A stretch of 64,000 bases of DNA. Source: Microcebus murinus. Taxonomy: Eukaryota; Chordata; Mammalia; Primates; Cheirogaleidae. Shown here in pieces: positions 59,226 to 64,000 of this stretch. The stretch lies in the NCBI RefSeq assembly GCF_040939455.1, contig NC_134108.1, positions 81,016,001 through 81,080,000 on the forward strand, written 5' to 3'. Both the position numbers and the translations under genes were made by a program. Below the pieces are notes generated by a model, which was given only the letters and a program-made list of their open reading frames with translations, had not been told where the DNA came from and made no database searches. How positions within the stretch are numbered: the first letter of the stretch is position 1; each line of letters begins with the position of its first letter.

Positions 59226-59454
59226 TGGACATCAGTCAGCTTCCTTCCCCTACCACAGCTGTGTTTGCTCAGTGGAACCACTAACACGGTAGCCATGGTG
59301 GCAAGAATGGAAACCTATGAACTTTTAACCATAGTCTTTTCCCTGCTGTTGACCAGTTGGCTAGTACCAGTACTCAACTGCATGACCAACTTAATTCCGT
59401 GATATAGTATTAGGTAGCCTGGGTGGCAGGTGTGATTACAATGAAATTGCTATC

Positions 59455-60660
59455 ATGAAGGAGGTAGCAATTTTTTCTTACAGGAATAGACAATTATTCT
59501 GGGTTTGGATTGCTTTTCCTGATTTACACTTCTTTTGTACACTTGATCTGTGGACTTATTGAATACATTATACTCCATACAGCATCTCATGCATTGCTTA
59601 CCAATGTATGTATTGCTTACCAACTCCTTTTCCTGTGAAGATGTAAAGCAGGGGACTGATAGCTGGATTCACCCATCTTATCTTGTATCCCATCATCCAG
59701 AAGCAACTGGTTTTATGGAATGATGGACAGCCTTATTGAAGGTTTTTGTGGAACCAGGTGAGAAAATATACTTTGGGATGCAATCCTAAAGGATTTGTCA
59801 GATGCTCATTTATAAATGTCTTAACAGTATTCAGTGATATCTCTTCTGTTGACAGACTAACACGTCCAAAGAGTAGAAAAGGGATTGACACCTCACTATT
59901 ACATCTGACATACTATTATTGTAAAATATATTTTGCTTTCCACTGTGGGAGAGAAGAGACAATCTGCCATGGGCTCTGAGCATCCCTGTATATTATTGCC
60001 AAGTGTGCCAGACTGCAAGTATTACCCATCTCCTGATACTGAGCATTTCTGTAGCTAGTCATATAGGAACCTAAGTAGGTCAAGGGAATTACAGCTTTAC
60101 TACCATTTAACTGCTGTCCTCTGCCCCTGGGAGAAAGAGACTGGTTTGATTGCTGCTTGCTCAAAAATGGCTTGATCCTGGTTTCTTTCCCTGTAATGCA
60201 AGCTGCCATATGTACAGGTGTCACCTGACCCTCTGCTTCACACCAGGAATTTGGACTCCAGGAACTGATGCAAGTATGCTGACACTCTGGCTACTCTGCT
60301 GTAATAAAGCCGTTTGTCTTTTACTCAGGAGTATCCTGTCAGCATCCACAAAACTGTAGCAGGTTAGCCTGTTAGCTTGCAAGTAGGATAAAATCTCAGA
60401 CCCTTCACTACTCTTGCCATCCATCTCAGTGATTCCAGATTGTGTTAGTGTAATTTTTGCATCCAGAGGGAAAGTGCTTCCTTGAGAGGATACAACAATG
60501 CTTTCTCTAAATTGGAAGGTGGAATTGCCACCTGATCATTTTTTCCTCATTCCTCTAGAGTAGAAAAAGGGGTGATGGTGCTAGTTGGAATGATTGGGCC
60601 TGATGACAATGGGGGAAAAGGTGGAGTTTGACTAGAACTCAGGGGATTTCCTAGAATACC
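59455..60660 (+). mobile_element. ERVL-type internal remnant (integrase to dUTPase end), sense
   Basis: The left part (acaattattctgggtttgga, catcatccagaagcaactgg) matches integrase-domain sequence of ERVL elements, and the right part (agggaaagtgcttccttgag, ctaaattggaaggtggaatt, gaaaaaggggtgatggtgct) matches the region after it, including the dUTPase side typical of ERVL. Stops and indels abound. No LTR of its own is seen on either side. Confidence 0.6.
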
Positions 60661-60939
60661 TCCTTCACAATACCATGTTTTTGTATTTTATTTTTACATT
60701 GAATTGTAAAAAGTAAGCAAACACTATTACAGCCATATATCGGCAAGATCATTCACATCTCAGATCTTTGGGACACCTGCTAGACAAAGAAATCTGATAA
60801 GCTGATTCGTGTTGGTGGAACACAAAGGAAGTAGAAATAGGTGGCGGTGAGAACTCATAACCATCTAGACATGACCAGTGATAGAACTGAGTATTGTATT
60901 TACCATAGATGTCCTTTATAAGAGAATTCTGGGACATAA

Positions 60940-61066
60940 AACATGCTGCTGCCTTTACACTATCCTGGAAATTCTGATTCAGTTGATCTGTAATGGGGCC
61001 TTGAAATTTGTATTTTGAACAAACAGCCCAGGTGATTCTCACCAAGGACACTTGCAAAGCATTGCT
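60940..61066 (+). mobile_element. MER5A hAT element, sense
   Basis: MER5A core: tctgattcagttgatctgta, atggggccttgaaatttgta, gcccaggtgattctcaccaa, ending gcattgctct. Confidence 0.8.
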
Positions 61067-61069
61067 CTA

Positions 61070-62720
61070 TTTCCTTTCTCACTGGCTCATGCATATTATA
61101 TAATTTCGTTTTTTCCCTATCTTACACTATTATTTTGTATAGGGGTGGTGGTTAGGTCACAATTTTGTCTGTGAGCTGCAAACTATTGAGACAAGACCAT
61201 TGCAGAACCAGAGAACCATGAGACGTCACACTGAGATGCTAGACTTGAAGCTGGATGAGGGATAGTCAGGAGGAAGCATTTTAAATGTGTAAATATGGGG
61301 AGAATGGTGGCTTGCAGATGGTGGAAAGACAAAGAATGGACTATGGTAGACCTTTGATATGTTCTTGTATTTGAAGCTGTCATCAAACCCATTTCATATG
61401 TTTGGTGAATCTTGGTAGAAGAAATGGTCTCATTTTCTACCGTGGAAGGTGACAGATTTGCTGCCTTTGATGCCCGACAGCTCAAGGACTGGCCAAGACT
61501 TAAACTTGGTCAGTTGGACATTCCACTCGACTTTGAATCTGGAGTTATGCAAATAAATATTTGAAATCCAGTTTTCAGGGACATCCCTGCCAGCAGAATA
61601 CATAGTCTTCCAGCTCTTCTTGAGATCATCAGAACTTGGCTATGATTTTGGTTATCTAGTTTGCTTTGGTTTCTGTTTTCCAAACCTGGTTCCATTCTTC
61701 CATTAAATTCTTTTTCTGCTTAAGTTAATCATAATTTTTTGTTGTTGTTTGCAACCAAAACCCTTATTGGTATACTTTAGTGAGATTCATTCTCTAATAG
61801 TCAATTAGACTATTTCAGGTAATCATTTCCCCTCTCCCTCAGATCCACAATCAATCTCTCACAATCTGAATTTGGAGGTGAACAGCATATGATAGTTTCC
61901 CTGATAAATCAAAGAAGTTAAAATTTGTTAGCTTTTAAACCACAGAAGTACTTTGAAAATTCCATTAAAATAACCAACAAGCAATCAACCACCTATGATC
62001 ACAAGAACAATTTACTCTTAAATACTACGTATGTGAGTAAGAATGATAAACCTGGAAGTTATCCAAACTTAGAAGATACATTATATTCAAACTCAGGACC
62101 AAGATGTATGTGAACATGAAAAATGTATGTGGCAGAAATATGTAGTGGATATGCATATATTTACATTCTCCCAGTTATAATGCATTTGGTCAGTTTATGG
62201 AATTTTTGAGTATTTTTTAAAAAAGTAAAAAATTATCAAGAGCAATCAAAATTCTTTTAACTTAATATATATGAAAGATATAAATTATAAAAATACTTTT
62301 ACGAAGGCTAAAACGGTTAATTTATATAGTATATTGAGTTACAAATAAAAATATATACCTCTAGTATTCTGAGAATAAGCAAAGGATTACAAGTGTTTTA
62401 GCTCTTCCTCCAGATAGTCATTTGTTCATTTATTAACACCAGGGGCAATAATACAACGCTAAAAATAAACATGCATCAATTATACAATATATACTTACAA
62501 AAAACCTGTCCATCACAATTGGTGAATGCAAACAGAACTTCTATCCACCCTTAGTGCATTATTTTCGCAAGTAAAACAGAAAAGGAAAATAGTGAATTTA
62601 ATGCTATTCAGCACCTTTTTAGTAAAGTCAAAAGACTCAGCATCTCCATATATCAAAAACATTTGCATCCGTATCATTAGACATGTAAATTTAATTATTT
62701 TGTTGCATTTTAAATATGAA
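61070..62720. other. Intergenic stretch between FAM135A and SDHAF4
   Basis: No gene is recognised. The part from 61140 to 61700 could be an unassigned repeat. The part from 61900 to 62720 is AT-rich and repeat-poor, and may extend the FAM135A 3'UTR if a more distal polyadenylation site is used. Confidence 0.35.
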
Positions 62721-62724
62721 TTAT

Positions 62725-62730
62725 TTTATT
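62725..62730 (-). promoter_or_regulatory. Candidate FAM135A polyadenylation signal (distal)
   Basis: AATAAA on the minus strand about 920 nt past the stop codon. With no transcript data I cannot choose between this and the proximal signal. Confidence 0.35.
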
Positions 62731-63192
62731 TACATTACTTTTTAGTTCAAAAATTTTTAACAATATTTAAAAATTATTTAAATTCATAAAAGTATTTCAT
62801 AAATTTTAACATTTAATTATTATGTACATATAAGGAAGTCCATGAAAAAAGTTAAAGAAATGTAGTCACAAAGTTTAAGCAACATTACCAATTTAGCAAG
62901 ATTCCAACCAAATCAAGGCAGAGGGCATTCGAACATTCAAAAATCTTTATATGCTGCTAACGTGAACATGAAAATTTCCAGTAATAAAAGTCAATATGAG
63001 AAATAATGTTGAAATCACCAGTAGAAAATATATTTTAATAGGCATGACATATGTTTAATAGCAACAGTAATGATTTTATAGAAAACTTTTATAACATTGT
63101 CATATATGAACTGCCTGGTTTGATAATATGATAAAGGTATATTTCAGGACTAAAGAAGTTGATTTCAAAAAATATACTGTAGCAGCCATAAT

Positions 63193-63198
63193 TTTATT
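63193..63198 (-). promoter_or_regulatory. Candidate FAM135A polyadenylation signal (proximal)
   Basis: AATAAA on the minus strand about 450 nt past the stop codon. Confidence 0.35.
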
Positions 63199-63645
63199 TC
63201 CAGTTAAAACACAGTAAAATGTTAAAAGTAAAATTTATAATTAACTAAATAATACCCCAATACTAGAAAATTTAAAATTCCATGCTATTCTAGCAATAAT
63301 GGCCTTTAATATAATGTAGTCTGATGTAAAGATTGTGGAAAGCCAATAATAACCAATCAGACATACATATGGGCTTAAAGTTTCACTGAAATAATTAGGT
63401 AGCAAAATATATGAAAAAGTAATAGAAAAGTAAAAAGATAAAATTAAAAAAATATTGCACAGCCACATTACCTAGAAAGTAAAGTTGATGTTTAAAAAGC
63501 TCTAAATATGGATGATATAAATCATCTTCCATATAAAAGGTATAAATATTTCTTAGAACTTATCAGCATCTACATTTTAATATAATACATTATTTGAATC
63601 ACTGTTGAATGAGGTAATTGTCCAGTCTCTAATAATGCTTTCATC

Positions 63646-64000
<355 letters not shown>

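Larger units (their letters stand above)
62725..63645 (-). other. FAM135A: Putative FAM135A 3'UTR
   Basis: This AT-rich, repeat-free stretch follows the FAM135A stop codon on the minus strand. AATAAA hexamers on that strand lie at 63193-63198 and 62725-62730, giving 3'UTRs of about 450 or 920 nt. The boundary is inferred from these signals alone. Confidence 0.5.

Overview
The window is nuclear DNA from a primate, most probably a Malagasy lemur. The evidence is about ten Alu elements, the younger of which share one layout: the middle linker contains a segment reading ggccaactaatatatata, and the right arm carries gctgacgcca(t/c)ggcactcactcta. I associate that form with lemuriform Alus rather than with monkey, ape or galago/loris Alus. 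MIR, L2, MaLR, Tigger, MER5A and ERVL remnants fit any placental mammal.

Only two protein-coding genes are supported, both on the minus strand. SDHAF4 (mitochondrial complex II assembly factor 4) is complete: exon 1 at 57325-57388 inside a CpG island, exon 2 at 52747-52896 and exon 3 at 46985-47094. The joined reading frame is 107 codons plus a stop, with consistent splice phases. At the right edge is the last coding exon of FAM135A (63646-63851) and a probable 3'UTR running left to about 62.7 kb. The order FAM135A then SDHAF4 in one orientation matches human 6q13 as I recall it. There SMAP1 would come next, beyond the left edge, so 1-46.7 kb is the SDHAF4-SMAP1 intergenic region.

Layout. 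1-9 kb: old hAT and L2 pieces, an SLC25A6-type processed pseudogene, two young Alus, a young L1 3' end, an MLT1 LTR and an L1 carrying an Alu. 9-21 kb: mostly L2, MIR and MLT1 LTRs. 21.5-22.8 kb: a full-length dead mariner with both inverted repeats. 23-31 kb: an old Alu, a 2 kb antisense L1, MLT2 and simple repeats. 31-39 kb: a nested cluster of DNA transposons (two Tigger1 pieces), three young Alus, an MLT1, a pair of inverted 260-bp repeats and an ERV-type LTR. 39-46.7 kb: sparse old repeats, a DNA transposon, MaLR and ERVL LTRs. 46.7-57.5 kb: SDHAF4, with L1, Alu, MLT1 and MIR in its introns. 57.6-61 kb: degraded ERVL internal sequence and other old repeats between the two genes. 62.7-64 kb: the FAM135A 3' end.

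I found no undescribed biological system. The most unusual things are structural: a 211-bp piece of L1, identical to a copy 3.2 kb away, interrupting the SLC25A6 pseudogene without poly(A); two tiny poly(A) insertions with only 21-25 nt of source sequence and perfect target duplications; and an inverted 260-bp repeat pair abutting broken Tigger1 halves. Repeat families are named from memory of their consensus sequences and need a masking run to confirm.
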